From: Streptomyces niphimycinicus
GTDB taxonomy: Bacteria > Actinomycetota > Actinomycetes > Streptomycetales > Streptomycetaceae
Assembly: GCF_018883605.1 (NCBI RefSeq)
Contig: NZ_JAHLEM010000055.1
Span: 1-64,000 of the forward strand
Reading direction: 5' to 3'
DNA length: 64,000 nt
The position numbers and the translations under genes were made by a program. The stretch's first letter is position 1, and every line of letters begins with the position of its first letter. Positions 29,953 through 40,140 of this stretch are shown here, one piece after another. A model generated the notes under the pieces. The model saw only the letters and a program-made list of their open reading frames with translations. It had not been told where the DNA came from and ran no database searches.

Positions 29953-30903
29953 GTGACGGCCGTCGAATCCCGTCCTGCGGGGGTGCTCGAGACGAGCGAA
30001 ACGAGCTCCGGTCACCGGCCGTTCGGGGCCCGTGTCATGGCGTTCGTGGCGCTGACCAAGCCGCGGATCATCGAGCTGCTGCTGATGACGACGGTGCCGG
30101 TCATGTTCCTGGCCGCCCAGGGCGTCCCGGACCTGTGGCTGGTGGTCAAGACCTGCGTCGGCGGTTATCTGTCGGCCGGTGGCGCGGCCGCCTTCAATAT
30201 GTATTACGACCGGGACATCGACGCGCTGATGGAGCGCACCGCGCAGCGCCCGCTCGTGACCGGCATGGTCTCGCCGCGCGAATGCCTCGTCTTCGCCTTC
30301 GCGCTCGCCGCGGTCTCGACGGCCTGGTTCTGGGCGCTGGTCAACCCGCTGTCCGCGATGCTGTCGCTCGGTGCGCTGGTCTTCTACGTCGTCGTCTACA
30401 CGATGTGGCTCAAGCGGCGCACCTCGCAGAACATCGTGTGGGGCGGCATCGCGGGCTGCATGCCCGTCTTCATCGGCTGGTCGTCGGTGACCAACTCGGT
30501 CTCCTGGGCCGCGCTGATCCTCTTCCTCGTCATGTTCTTCTGGACGCCGCCGCACTACTGGCCGCTGTCGATGAAGGTCAAGGAGGACTACGAGCGGGCC
30601 AGTGTGCCGATGCTGCCGGTCATCGCGGGCAACAAGGTGGTCGCCAAGCAGATCGTCCTCTATAGCTGGGCGATGGTCATCGTCTCCCTGCTGCTGTGGC
30701 CGCTCGGCTACACCGGATGGTTCTACCCGGTGGTCGCGGCCGTGCTGGGCGGGCTGTGGCTGAAGGAGGCGCACGCCCTCCAGGGGCGCGCCAAGGCCGA
30801 GATCACGGGCGCGAAGCTCAAGGAGATGCGGCTGTTCCACTGGTCGATCACCTATGTGTCGCTGCTGTTCGTGGCCGTGGCCGTGGACCCCTTCCTGCGA
30901 TGA
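29953..30903 (+). CDS. ctaB: Protoheme IX farnesyltransferase (heme O synthase)
   Basis: A membrane UbiA-type prenyltransferase that adds farnesyl to heme B, giving heme O for aa3-type cytochrome oxidase. 316 residues and about eight or nine helices. Catalytic motif [15 protein letters not shown] with the Asp-rich site, and the second conserved loop [17 protein letters not shown]. The frame is open from 29881, but the GTG at 29953 ([10 protein letters not shown]) has AGGGG at good spacing and matches the family N-terminus. Its partner ctaA is 2.6 kb away on the other strand. Confidence 0.94.
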   Translation: MTAVESRPAGVLETSETSSGHRPFGARVMAFVALTKPRIIELLLMTTVPVMFLAAQGVPDLWLVVKTCVGGYLSAGGAAAFNMYYDRDIDALMERTAQRPLVTGMVSPRECLVFAFALAAVSTAWFWALVNPLSAMLSLGALVFYVVVYTMWLKRRTSQNIVWGGIAGCMPVFIGWSSVTNSVSWAALILFLVMFFWTPPHYWPLSMKVKEDYERASVPMLPVIAGNKVVAKQIVLYSWAMVIVSLLLWPLGYTGWFYPVVAAVLGGLWLKEAHALQGRAKAEITGAKLKEMRLFHWSITYVSLLFVAVAVDPFLR

Positions 30904-30927
30904 TTACCGGCGGGTAGCATCGCCGGT

Positions 30928-31347
30928 ATGGCAGACACCACCCAGCCGGAGACACCCGAGAGCGGCGAGTCGGCCGCCCAGCCCTCCGCGCCGGAAGCAC
31001 CGGCCAAGCCGCCCAAGCCCTCCAAGGACGAGAAGCGGGCCGAGCGGCTCGCCCGCCAGATCACGGCCTTCGCCACCGGCCACGGCGGTAGCGCCGAGGG
31101 GCAGATCGCCCACATCGGGCGCGGCTCCGTCCGGATCGCGCTCGTCGGCGCCGATGGCGAATGGGGCGTTCTCGTCGCCCCCTCGCAGGAGAGCGCGCGG
31201 CGCGCGGCCGAGATCGCCGGGCTGACCCTCCAGGACGCCTTCGACGGCGAGCTGGCCGCCAAGGTCCGCACCGGTCCGTACGAGTGGGCGCGGATGGCGG
31301 GCATCCAGCTCGGCGGACCCGGCAACCCTCCGGCACCCGCCTCGTAG
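30928..31347 (+). CDS. Conserved hypothetical protein
   Basis: 139 residues, no recognised function. A Pro/Ala-rich acidic leader of about 35 residues precedes a compact domain (KDEKRAERLARQITAFATGHGG ... VRIALVGADGEWGVLVAPSQ) with no membrane segment or signal. It follows ctaB by 24 bases and may be read with it. It appears to be a small actinobacterial family. Confidence 0.75.
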   Translation: MADTTQPETPESGESAAQPSAPEAPAKPPKPSKDEKRAERLARQITAFATGHGGSAEGQIAHIGRGSVRIALVGADGEWGVLVAPSQESARRAAEIAGLTLQDAFDGELAAKVRTGPYEWARMAGIQLGGPGNPPAPAS

Positions 31348-31431
31348 AACGCCTGAGAACGGGTCCGGCGACACCTCGCACCCCTTCCGTCCGTTAAGCC
31401 CGTCGATGCCGGAGGGCGAGAGGCGGCGGCG

Positions 31432-32571
31432 ATGCACGAGGCGACGGACTCCCCGAACACCCTGGGCCCGCCGACCGGCCCGGTCCCCCGGGACGGACCG
31501 GGCCCGGTGGCGGGAGGACCGATCACGCTGCCGCCGCTGGTCGACCAGCACAGCCACGGCACGGTCGACGGCGAGCTGGGCGTCGGTTCGTTCGAGACCC
31601 ATCTGGCGGCTGCCGCGGGGTCGGGCGCGGCCCCGGCCGGCACCACCTTCTTCGACAGTTGGACCGGTCTGGCCGTGCGCCGCTGGTGCCCTCCGCTGCT
31701 GGGCATGGAGCCCCACTGCGCGCCCGTCAGCTATCTCGCCCGCCGCCGTGAGCTGGGCGCCTACCGCGCCGCGCGGCTGCTGCTGCGCGGCGCCGGTATC
31801 GGCACCTTCCTGCTGGAGTCCGGCGCCCGGGAGGACCTCAGCACCGCCGGGGAGCTGGCCGCGACCGCCGACGGCGCGGTCCATGAGGTGGTCCGCCTGG
31901 AGCCGCTGGCCGAGCAGGTCGCCGACACCTCCGGCACGGTCGACGCCTTCATCGGCAACACCGCCGAGGCGCTGTACGTGGCGGCCCAGCATGCGACCGC
32001 CTTCGCCATGGGGATCGCCTTCTGCGACGAGCTGCCGCCCGATCCGCGCGAGGTCCGGCGCGCCGCCGCCCGCTGGCTCGCGCTCACCGTACGCCCGGCC
32101 CCAGGCCGGGCCCCCGACCCCGCGCTCGCCCAGCACCTGCTGTGGAGCGCCGTCGCGACGGGCCTTCCGGTGCAGTTGCACTGCGCCGATCCGCAGTCGC
32201 TCGTCGGCTTCCTGCGCGCCACGGCGGGCTTCGGCACCGATCTGGTGCTGCTGCCCGACCGGCCGCACCACCGGCGGGCGGCCCAGCTCGCCGCGGCCTT
32301 CCCGCATGTCTACGCGGACGCCGGGCCGCGGCCCGGGGAGACCCTGGGCGAGGCGCCGTTCGGCAAGCTGCTGTTCTCGACGGGCGCGCGGGGGCTGCCC
32401 GAGCTGTATGTGACCGCGTCCCGGCTGTTCGGCCAGGCCATGGCCCGGCTCGCGGACGAGTGGGTCGGCGAGGAGATCTGCACCCGGGCCGAGGCCCAGC
32501 GGATCGCCGGGCTGGTCGCGGCCGGGACCGCGCGCCGGGTCTACCGGCTGGACGCGGCCGGCTCGGGCTGA
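31432..32571 (+). CDS. Amidohydrolase-superfamily protein
   Basis: 379 residues. Metal-binding signatures of the amidohydrolase-2/TIM-barrel group are visible: LVDQHSHG near residue 37 (HxH), VQLHCADP (His) near the middle, and VYADAGPRP/LFSTGARGLPELYV toward the end. The resemblance is to glutamine-synthetase-associated or FluG-like amidohydrolases; the substrate is unknown. The ATG is at 31432. Its 3' end overlaps convergent ctaA by 31 bp. Confidence 0.8.
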   Translation: MHEATDSPNTLGPPTGPVPRDGPGPVAGGPITLPPLVDQHSHGTVDGELGVGSFETHLAAAAGSGAAPAGTTFFDSWTGLAVRRWCPPLLGMEPHCAPVSYLARRRELGAYRAARLLLRGAGIGTFLLESGAREDLSTAGELAATADGAVHEVVRLEPLAEQVADTSGTVDAFIGNTAEALYVAAQHATAFAMGIAFCDELPPDPREVRRAAARWLALTVRPAPGRAPDPALAQHLLWSAVATGLPVQLHCADPQSLVGFLRATAGFGTDLVLLPDRPHHRRAAQLAAAFPHVYADAGPRPGETLGEAPFGKLLFSTGARGLPELYVTASRLFGQAMARLADEWVGEEICTRAEAQRIAGLVAAGTARRVYRLDAAGSG

Positions 32572-33533
32572 ACGGTCTCGTGGTCGCCGGTGGGGGCGGG
32601 CGCCGGTGCGGCGAGTTCCGGGCGCTCGCGCTGGGCGAAGAACACCCGCAGGACCGCGATCCACACCAGGCAGGAGCCGAACATGTGGAGGCCGACGACG
32701 ACCTCGGGCAGATGGGTGAAGTACTGGACGTACCCGATCACGCCCTGGAGGAGCAGGACGGCCAGCAGCTCCAGCACCGTCCGCCGGGCGGCGGCCGGTG
32801 CCTTGAGCGCCCGCAGGGTGAACCACAGGGCGACAGTGAGGCCCAGCACGATGTAGACGAAGTCCACATGCAACTGGGTGATCTCCTGCCAGTCCAGCGG
32901 GATCCGGTGCACCTCCCGGGCGTCCCCCGCGTGCGGACCGGCACCGGTGACCACGGTGCCGATCAGGATCAGCGTGAGGGTCGTACCGACCAGCAGCCCG
33001 GTCAGTTGGCGCACCGGCCGGGCGACGAGGTCGCGCGGTGCGCCGTCGCCTTCGCGGGTCCGCTGCCACACCACCATCGCGACCGTGAGCAGCGCGGTGG
33101 ACAGCAGGAAGTGCGAGCTGACGATGTACGGGTTGAGTCCGGTGAGGACGATGATGCCGCCGATGACGGCGTTGCTCATGATGAGCCAGAACTGAACCCA
33201 GCCCAGCCGGGTGACGGATCGGCGCACCGGCGTCCGGGCCCGCGCGGCGATGATCAGCACGCCGACGAATACGCACAGCACATACGTCAGCATGCGGTTG
33301 CCGAACTCGATGGCGGTGTGGATGGTCATGTCGGAGGTGGGCGTCAGGCTTCCGGAGGTGCACTTCGGCCAGGTGTCACAGCCCAGTCCGGACTCGGTGA
33401 GCCGGACCGCGCCACCGGTTACGACGATGACCACGGCCATCACCACGGTGGCCAGCGCGGCCCGCCGCACAAAGCGCGCGGAGGGCTGCCAGCGCCGGGC
33501 GATCAGCTCGAACGGATTCAGCGAATTCGGCAC
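32541..33533 (-). CDS. ctaA: Heme A synthase (COX15/CtaA family)
   Basis: Oxidises the C8 methyl of heme O to give heme A. 330 residues, about eight membrane helices with conserved His (GGAVRLTESGLGCDTWPKC, HTAIEFGNRMLTY, LHVDFVYIVLG, VGLHMFGSCLVW). The cysteine pair in the first outer loop (GCDTWPKC) is present. The GTG start at 33533 was chosen because MPNSLNPFELIARRW is the usual N-terminus. Together with ctaB it supplies the heme of cytochrome c oxidase. Confidence 0.94.
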   Translation of the reverse strand: MPNSLNPFELIARRWQPSARFVRRAALATVVMAVVIVVTGGAVRLTESGLGCDTWPKCTSGSLTPTSDMTIHTAIEFGNRMLTYVLCVFVGVLIIAARARTPVRRSVTRLGWVQFWLIMSNAVIGGIIVLTGLNPYIVSSHFLLSTALLTVAMVVWQRTREGDGAPRDLVARPVRQLTGLLVGTTLTLILIGTVVTGAGPHAGDAREVHRIPLDWQEITQLHVDFVYIVLGLTVALWFTLRALKAPAAARRTVLELLAVLLLQGVIGYVQYFTHLPEVVVGLHMFGSCLVWIAVLRVFFAQRERPELAAPAPAPTGDHETVQPEPAASSR

Positions 33534-33663
33534 GGGAACATCGTAGGCCGCCGCTTGTGCAGCTTTTCACGAGGGGTAGTGCTTCGGTAAAGCCGCAGCT
33601 CGCAGAGGTGTTCGGGCCACTCCCGGCGAAAGCTGCCGCCAGCGGTGGCTACGCCCGCGAAAG

Positions 33664-34433
33664 CTACTCCCAGCGGAAGAAGCGCGCCGCCGCGCCCAGC
33701 CCCAGCACCGCCCACACCGCCAGGATCCCCAGATCCCGCCACGGCATCCCGACCCCGTCCTGGAGGACGTCCCGCAGCCCGCCCGAGAGCGCCGAGATCG
33801 GCAGCAGCTCCAGCGCGCCGCGCACCGCGCCCGGGAACTTGTCCAGCGAGACGATCACCCCGCCGGCCACGAGCAGCAGCAGGAAGACCAGGTTGGCGGC
33901 GGCCAGGGTCGCCTCGGCCTTCAGGGTGCCCGCCATCAGCAGCCCGAGGCCGGAGAACGCCGCCGTGCCGAGGATCAGCAGCAGCGCCACCGAGAGCGGA
34001 TCGCCGTGCGGCGACCAGCCCAGCGCCAGCGCGATCGCGGTCAGCAGCACGATCTGGAGCACCTCGGTGACCAGCACCGCGAGGGTCTTGGCGGTCATCA
34101 GCCCCCACCGCGGCAGGGGCGAGACGGCGAGCCGCTTGAGCACGCCGTAGCGCCGCTCGAAGCCGGTGGCGATGGCCTGTCCGGTGAACGCCGTGGACAG
34201 CACGGCGAGCGCCAGCACGCCGGGCGCGAGGAAGTCCACCGTGCTGCCGTCGGCGCCCGTGTCGACGATGTCGACGGTGCTGAAGAGCACCAGCAGCAGG
34301 GACGGGATGACGACGGTCAGCAGCAGTTGCTCGCCGTTGCGCAGCAGCATCCGGGTCTCCAGCGCGGCCTGCGCCCGGATCATCCTCATCAGCGGGGCCG
34401 CCCCCGGCTTGGGAAGAAAAGTGCCCGTGGCGG

Positions 34434-34437
<4 letters not shown>
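33664..34437 (-). CDS. ABC-2 type transporter permease
   Basis: 257 residues with six membrane helices (for example LLLTVVIPSLLLVLF and ALLLILGTAAFSGLGLLMAG), the ABC-2 export permease pattern. The GTG start overlaps the stop of the ATPase gene (GTGA), so the pair forms a single exporter. The substrate is unknown; such pairs commonly export antibiotics or lipids. ctaA follows on the same strand after about 130 bp. Confidence 0.88.
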
Positions 34438-35360
<923 letters not shown>

Positions 35361-35479
35361 GTCCGGCAGTCTACGAATCGCCGGGCCCGCCGTGGGCGGC
35401 AGGGCCGGAAGCCGCGGTGCCCGCCGCCCGGACCCTAAGGCGTCGCCGCAGGTGGAACCGGGGTCCGGGACCCTCTCGG

Positions 35480-35497
35480 ACTTAGGTACACCTAAGT
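35480..35497. promoter_or_regulatory. Palindromic operator upstream of the suf operon
   Basis: ACTTAGGT-AC-ACCTAAGT: 8-bp perfect arms with a 2-base spacer, 70 bp before the regulator start. The core TTAGG...CCTAA resembles iron-box sites bound by IdeR/DmdR-type regulators, and the position also suits autoregulation by the SufR-like protein. Confidence 0.7.
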
Positions 35498-35566
35498 GAT
35501 GTACCCCACCGGACCTGGAGATCTCCCCGCTTGTGTCTCGCCGGGGAATTACGCAACAATGGCGTT

Positions 35567-36367
35567 GTGAAATACGCGAGCGAGGCTCCGAACGAACGCG
35601 CGGCCGAACTGGCCGCGCGGTCCGGCGCGCCCGCGTCCGCGCCCGAAGAGCAGCACGGCACCCGCAACCGGGTCGCGCGCTCCATCCTCGACCATGGTCC
35701 CTCCACCGCGGCGGAGCTCGCCCAGCGGCTGGAGCTGACCCAGGCGGCCGTCCGCCGCCACCTGGACACCCTCGTCGCCGACGGCGTCGTCGAGCCCCGC
35801 GAGAAGAGGGTGTACGGGGCGCGGGGGCGCGGCCGCCCGGCCAAGGTCTTCGCGCTCACCGACTGCGGCCGGGACGCCTTCGACCAGGCGTACGACAAGC
35901 TCGCGGTCGACGCCCTGCACTGGATCGAGCAGAGCGCCGGAGGCGGCGAGGCGGGCCGCGCCGCGGTCGCCGCGTTCGCCCGCGCCAGGCTCGCCGCCCA
36001 GGCGGAGGGGTACCGCGGCTCCGTCGAGGCCGCCGGCCCCGGCCGTCGCACCGAAGCCCTCGCCGACGCGCTCTCCGCGGACGGGTACGCTGCTACGGCG
36101 CGCAGCGCGCCGGTCGGCGAACAGCTCTGCCAGCACCACTGCCCGGTCGCCCACGCAGCCGAGCGATATCCGCAACTGTGTGAGGCGGAGACCGAGGTCT
36201 TCTCCCAGTTGCTCGGGACTCATGTGCAGCGTCTGGCCACCATCGCCCATGGCGACGGAGTGTGCACGACGTTCATTCCGAAGACCGGCAAGGTCGAGAA
36301 GACCGACACCAGTACCACCAAGACCACCACCGCATCTGCCAGCACGGCCGGGAGGAACCCCGAATGA
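35567..36367 (+). CDS. sufR: SufR-like iron-sulfur transcriptional regulator
   Basis: 266 residues. A winged helix-turn-helix ([31 protein letters not shown]) is followed by a helical region and a cysteine cluster near residue 190 ([19 protein letters not shown]) that fits the Fe-S ligands of the SufR family. SufR represses the suf operon when it carries a cluster. The start is GTG at 35567; no clear ribosome site precedes it, so a leaderless transcript is possible. Its stop overlaps the sufB ATG (ATGA). The Lys/Thr-rich C-terminus ([14 protein letters not shown]) is unusual and probably disordered. Confidence 0.88.
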   Translation: MKYASEAPNERAAELAARSGAPASAPEEQHGTRNRVARSILDHGPSTAAELAQRLELTQAAVRRHLDTLVADGVVEPREKRVYGARGRGRPAKVFALTDCGRDAFDQAYDKLAVDALHWIEQSAGGGEAGRAAVAAFARARLAAQAEGYRGSVEAAGPGRRTEALADALSADGYAATARSAPVGEQLCQHHCPVAHAAERYPQLCEAETEVFSQLLGTHVQRLATIAHGDGVCTTFIPKTGKVEKTDTSTTKTTTASASTAGRNPE

Positions 36368-37785
36368 CTCTCCCCACGGAGACCGCTCACCCCGAGCTCG
36401 AGGGCCTGGGCAACTACGAGTACGGCTGGGCCGACTCCGACGTGGCCGGCGCCTCGGCCAAGCGTGGCCTCTCCGAGGAGGTCGTCCGCGACATCTCGGG
36501 GAAGAAGTCCGAGCCGGAGTGGATGCTCAAGCTCCGCCTCAAGGGCCTGAAGCTCTTCGGCAAGAAGCCCATGCCCACCTGGGGCTCGGACCTGTCGGGC
36601 ATCGACTTCGACAACATCAAGTACTTCGTCCGCTCCACCGAGCAGCAGGCCGCCTCCTGGGACGACCTGCCCGAGGACATCAAGAACACGTACGACAAGC
36701 TGGGCATCCCGGAGGCCGAGAAGCAGCGCCTCGTCGCGGGTGTCGCGGCCCAGTACGAGTCCGAGGTCGTCTATCACCAGATCCGTGAGGACCTGGAGGA
36801 GCAGGGCGTCATCTTCCTGGACACCGACACGGCGCTCAAGGAGCACCCGGAGCTGTTCCAGGAGTACTTCGGCACCGTGATCCCGGCCGGCGACAACAAG
36901 TTCGCCTCGTTGAACACGGCGGTCTGGTCCGGCGGCTCGTTCATCTACGTGCCGAAGGGCGTGCACGTGGAGATCCCGCTCCAGGCGTACTTCCGGATCA
37001 ACACCGAGAACATGGGCCAGTTCGAGCGGACGCTGATCATCGTCGACGAGGACGCCTACGTCCACTACGTCGAGGGCTGCACCGCGCCGATCTACAAGTC
37101 GGACTCGCTGCACTCCGCGGTCGTCGAGATCATCGTCAAGAAGGGCGCCCGCTGCCGCTACACGACCATCCAGAACTGGTCGAACAACGTCTACAACCTG
37201 GTCACCAAGCGCGCCGTGGCCTACGAGGGCGCGACCATGGAGTGGGTCGACGGCAACATCGGCTCCAAGGTGACCATGAAGTACCCCGCCGTCTACCTGA
37301 TGGGTGAGCACGCCAAGGGCGAGACCCTGTCCATCGCCTTCGCGGGCGAGGGCCAGCACCAGGACGCGGGCGCCAAGATGGTCCACATGGCCCCCCGCAC
37401 CTCGTCGAACATCGTCTCCAAGTCGGTGGCGCGCGGCGGCGGCCGCACCTCCTACCGCGGTCTGATCGAGATCGGCGAGGGCGCCGAGGGCTCCAAGTCC
37501 AATGTGCTGTGCGACGCCCTGCTCGTCGACACGATCTCCCGCTCGGACACCTACCCCTATGTGGACGTCCGCGAGGACGACGTGTCCATGGGCCATGAGG
37601 CGACCGTCTCCAAGGTCAGCGACGACCAGCTCTTCTACCTGATGAGCCGCGGTCTGTCCGAGGACGAGGCCATGGCGATGATCGTGCGCGGCTTCGTCGA
37701 GCCGATCGCGCGCGAGCTGCCCATGGAGTACGCGCTGGAGCTCAACCGGCTGATCGAGCTGCAAATGGAGGGCGCGGTCGGCTGA
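36364..37785 (+). CDS. sufB: Fe-S cluster assembly protein SufB
   Basis: 473 residues. Scaffold subunit of the SufBCD complex, with the beta-helix core and motifs [19 protein letters not shown] (cysteine for cluster or persulfide) and [19 protein letters not shown]. The ATG at 36364 overlaps the regulator stop. It is first of the structural genes sufBDC-S-U. No intein is present, unlike mycobacterial SufB. Confidence 0.97.
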   Translation: MTLPTETAHPELEGLGNYEYGWADSDVAGASAKRGLSEEVVRDISGKKSEPEWMLKLRLKGLKLFGKKPMPTWGSDLSGIDFDNIKYFVRSTEQQAASWDDLPEDIKNTYDKLGIPEAEKQRLVAGVAAQYESEVVYHQIREDLEEQGVIFLDTDTALKEHPELFQEYFGTVIPAGDNKFASLNTAVWSGGSFIYVPKGVHVEIPLQAYFRINTENMGQFERTLIIVDEDAYVHYVEGCTAPIYKSDSLHSAVVEIIVKKGARCRYTTIQNWSNNVYNLVTKRAVAYEGATMEWVDGNIGSKVTMKYPAVYLMGEHAKGETLSIAFAGEGQHQDAGAKMVHMAPRTSSNIVSKSVARGGGRTSYRGLIEIGEGAEGSKSNVLCDALLVDTISRSDTYPYVDVREDDVSMGHEATVSKVSDDQLFYLMSRGLSEDEAMAMIVRGFVEPIARELPMEYALELNRLIELQMEGAVG

Positions 37786-37878
37786 CGCCACCCCCCTTCC
37801 GGCCCTGGCGGGGGCACCGTCCTCCGCCCGGGCATCCCGTTCAGGCCCATCAGGCAGAAAGAGAGCAGTACGACAGCC

Positions 37879-39048
37879 ATGGCTGAAACCATCCCGGCCG
37901 GATCCACCACGGACGGCGTCATCCAGGTGGGCCAGCCCACCGATGCCCGGGTGAGCGCGCCCGCGTCGTACGACGTGGCCGACTTCCCGGTGCCCCATGG
38001 CCGCGAGGAGGACTGGCGGTTCACCCCCCTGGAGCGGCTGCGCGGTCTCCACGACGGCACGGCTGTCGCCGACGGCGGCGTCAAGGTCGAGGTGACCGCC
38101 CCCGAGGGCGTCACGGCCCTGACCGTGGGCCGTGACGACGCCCGCCTGGGGAAGGCCGGCAAGCCGGTGGACCGGGTGGCGGCCCAGGCGTACAGCTCCT
38201 TCGAGAAGGCGTCGGTCGTCTCGGTGCCCAAGGAGACGGTGCTCACCGAGCCGGTGCGGATCGCCGTGCACGGCGAGGGCGGCACCGCCTTCGGCCACCA
38301 GGTGGTCGAGGTCGGCGCCTTCGCCGAGGCGGTCGTGGTCATCGACCACACCGGTGACGCCACGCTCGCCGCCAATGTGGAGTACCTGATCGGCGACGGC
38401 GCCAAGCTCACCGTGGTCTCGGTCCAGGACTGGGACGACACCGCGGTCCACGCCGGTCAGCACACCGCGCTGGTCGGCCGGGACGCCACCTTCAAGTCCG
38501 TGGTCGTCACCTTCGGCGGCGATCTGGTGCGGCTCCACCCGCGCGTCGTCTACGGCGCCCCGGGCGGTGAGGCCGAGCTGTACGGCGTGTACTTCACCGA
38601 CAACGGCCAGCACCAGGAGCACCGGCTCTTCATCGACCACGACACCCCCCACTGCCGGAGCAACGTGGCCTACAAGGGCGCGCTCCAGGGCAAGGAGGCG
38701 CACGCGGTGTGGATCGGCGATGTGCTGATCCGGGCCGCCGCGGAGGGCACCGACACCTACGAGCTGAACCGGAACCTGGTCCTCACCGACGGCGCCCGGG
38801 TCGACTCGGTGCCGAACCTGGAGATCGAGACCGGTGAGATCGTCGGCGCCGGTCACGCGAGCGCGACCGGCCGCTTCGAGGACGAGCAGCTCTTCTATCT
38901 CATGGCGCGCGGCATCCCGGCCGACGAGGCCCGCCGTCTGGTGGTCCGCGGCTTCTTCGCCGAGCTGGTCCAGCAGATCGGGATCCCCGACCTGGAGGAG
39001 CGGCTCATCGCCAAGATCGAGGCCGAGCTGGAGGCGTCCGTAGGATGA
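37879..39048 (+). CDS. sufD: Fe-S cluster assembly protein SufD
   Basis: 389 residues, a SufB paralogue that forms the heterodimer with it. Motifs: FPVPHGREEDWRFTPLERL near the N-terminus, YGVYFTDNGQHQEHRLFIDH with the conserved His, and the C-terminal ARGIPADEARRLVVRGFFAEL shared with SufB. The gap to sufB is 93 bp, the longest in the operon. The ATG of the ferredoxin overlaps its stop. Confidence 0.96.
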   Translation: MAETIPAGSTTDGVIQVGQPTDARVSAPASYDVADFPVPHGREEDWRFTPLERLRGLHDGTAVADGGVKVEVTAPEGVTALTVGRDDARLGKAGKPVDRVAAQAYSSFEKASVVSVPKETVLTEPVRIAVHGEGGTAFGHQVVEVGAFAEAVVVIDHTGDATLAANVEYLIGDGAKLTVVSVQDWDDTAVHAGQHTALVGRDATFKSVVVTFGGDLVRLHPRVVYGAPGGEAELYGVYFTDNGQHQEHRLFIDHDTPHCRSNVAYKGALQGKEAHAVWIGDVLIRAAAEGTDTYELNRNLVLTDGARVDSVPNLEIETGEIVGAGHASATGRFEDEQLFYLMARGIPADEARRLVVRGFFAELVQQIGIPDLEERLIAKIEAELEASVG

Positions 39049-39368
39049 CCAACACCTTCGTACGCGCCTGTGCGCTGGACGAACTCGAGGACGACACCCC
39101 CAAGCGGGTCGAGCTCGAGGGCGTGCCCGTGGCACTGGTACGCACCGAGGGCGAGGTGTTCGCGGTCAACGACATCTGCTCGCATGCGAACGTCTCGCTG
39201 TCCGAGGGCGAGGTGGAGGACTGCCAGATCGAGTGCTGGCTGCACGGCTCCAGCTTCGACCTGCGCACCGGCAAGCCGTCCGGCCTTCCCGCCACGCGCC
39301 CCGTCCCCGTATACCCCGTAAAGATCGAAGGGGACGATGTGCTCGTCTCCGTCACCCAGGAGTCCTGA
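39045..39368 (+). CDS. Rieske-type ferredoxin of the suf operon
   Basis: 107 residues. A small dioxygenase-type Rieske ferredoxin: ligands in CSHANVSLSEG and CWLHGSSFDLRTG supply two Cys and two His. Electron donation to cluster assembly is plausible, since the gene is embedded between sufD and sufC in actinobacteria, but the role has not been fixed by anything visible here. ATGA overlap with sufD. Confidence 0.9.
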   Translation: MTNTFVRACALDELEDDTPKRVELEGVPVALVRTEGEVFAVNDICSHANVSLSEGEVEDCQIECWLHGSSFDLRTGKPSGLPATRPVPVYPVKIEGDDVLVSVTQES

Positions 39369-39375
39369 GGCACCC

Positions 39376-40140
39376 ATGGCCACGCTTGAGATCCACGACC
39401 TGCACGTTTCCGTCGACGCCGAGGGCGGTCCCCGCGAGATCCTGCGCGGTGTCGACCTGACCGTGAAGCAGGGCGAGACGCACGCCATCATGGGCCCCAA
39501 CGGCTCCGGCAAGTCCACCCTCGCCTACTCGCTCGCCGGGCACCCGAAGTACACGGTCACCGGCGGCACCGTGACGCTGGACGGCGAGGACGTGCTCGCG
39601 ATGTCCGTCGACGAGCGCGCCCGCGCCGGTGTCTTCCTCGCCATGCAGTACCCGGTCGAGGTGCCCGGCGTCTCCGTCTCCAACTTCCTGCGCACCTCCG
39701 CGACCGCGATCCGCGGCGAGGCGCCCAAGCTGCGCACCTGGGTGAAGGAGGTCAAGGAGGCCATGGAGCGCCTCCACATCGACCCGTCCTTCGCCGAGCG
39801 GAATGTGAACGAGGGCTTCTCCGGCGGTGAGAAGAAGCGCCACGAGATCCTCCAGCTCGAGCTGCTGAAGCCGGCCATCGCGGTCCTCGACGAGACCGAC
39901 TCCGGCCTCGACGTGGACGCACTGCGGGTGGTCTCCGAGGGCGTCAACCGGGTCCGTGAGTCCGGCCAGGTCGGCACCCTGCTGATCACCCACTACACCC
40001 GCATCCTGCGGTACATCAAGCCCGACCACGTCCACGTCTTCGCGGCGGGCCGGATCGCCGAGTCCGGCGGCCCGGAGCTGGCCGACAAGCTGGAAGAAGA
40101 GGGCTACGAGGCGTATGTGAAGGGAGGCGCGTCCGAGTGA
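39376..40140 (+). CDS. sufC: Fe-S cluster assembly ATPase SufC
   Basis: 254 residues. ABC ATPase that drives the SufBCD scaffold: Walker A GPNGSGKST, signature FSGGEKKRHEILQ, Walker B IAVLDETDSGLDVDAL, and THYTRILRYIKPDHVHV. It is soluble, with no permease partner. The ATG at 39376 has GAGG six bases upstream. The sufS GTG overlaps its stop. Confidence 0.97.
   Translation: MATLEIHDLHVSVDAEGGPREILRGVDLTVKQGETHAIMGPNGSGKSTLAYSLAGHPKYTVTGGTVTLDGEDVLAMSVDERARAGVFLAMQYPVEVPGVSVSNFLRTSATAIRGEAPKLRTWVKEVKEAMERLHIDPSFAERNVNEGFSGGEKKRHEILQLELLKPAIAVLDETDSGLDVDALRVVSEGVNRVRESGQVGTLLITHYTRILRYIKPDHVHVFAAGRIAESGGPELADKLEEEGYEAYVKGGASE

Noticed and set aside
36220..39135. Large antisense frame across sufB and sufD
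   Set aside because: Shadow of highly conserved suf genes; no start context or domains.
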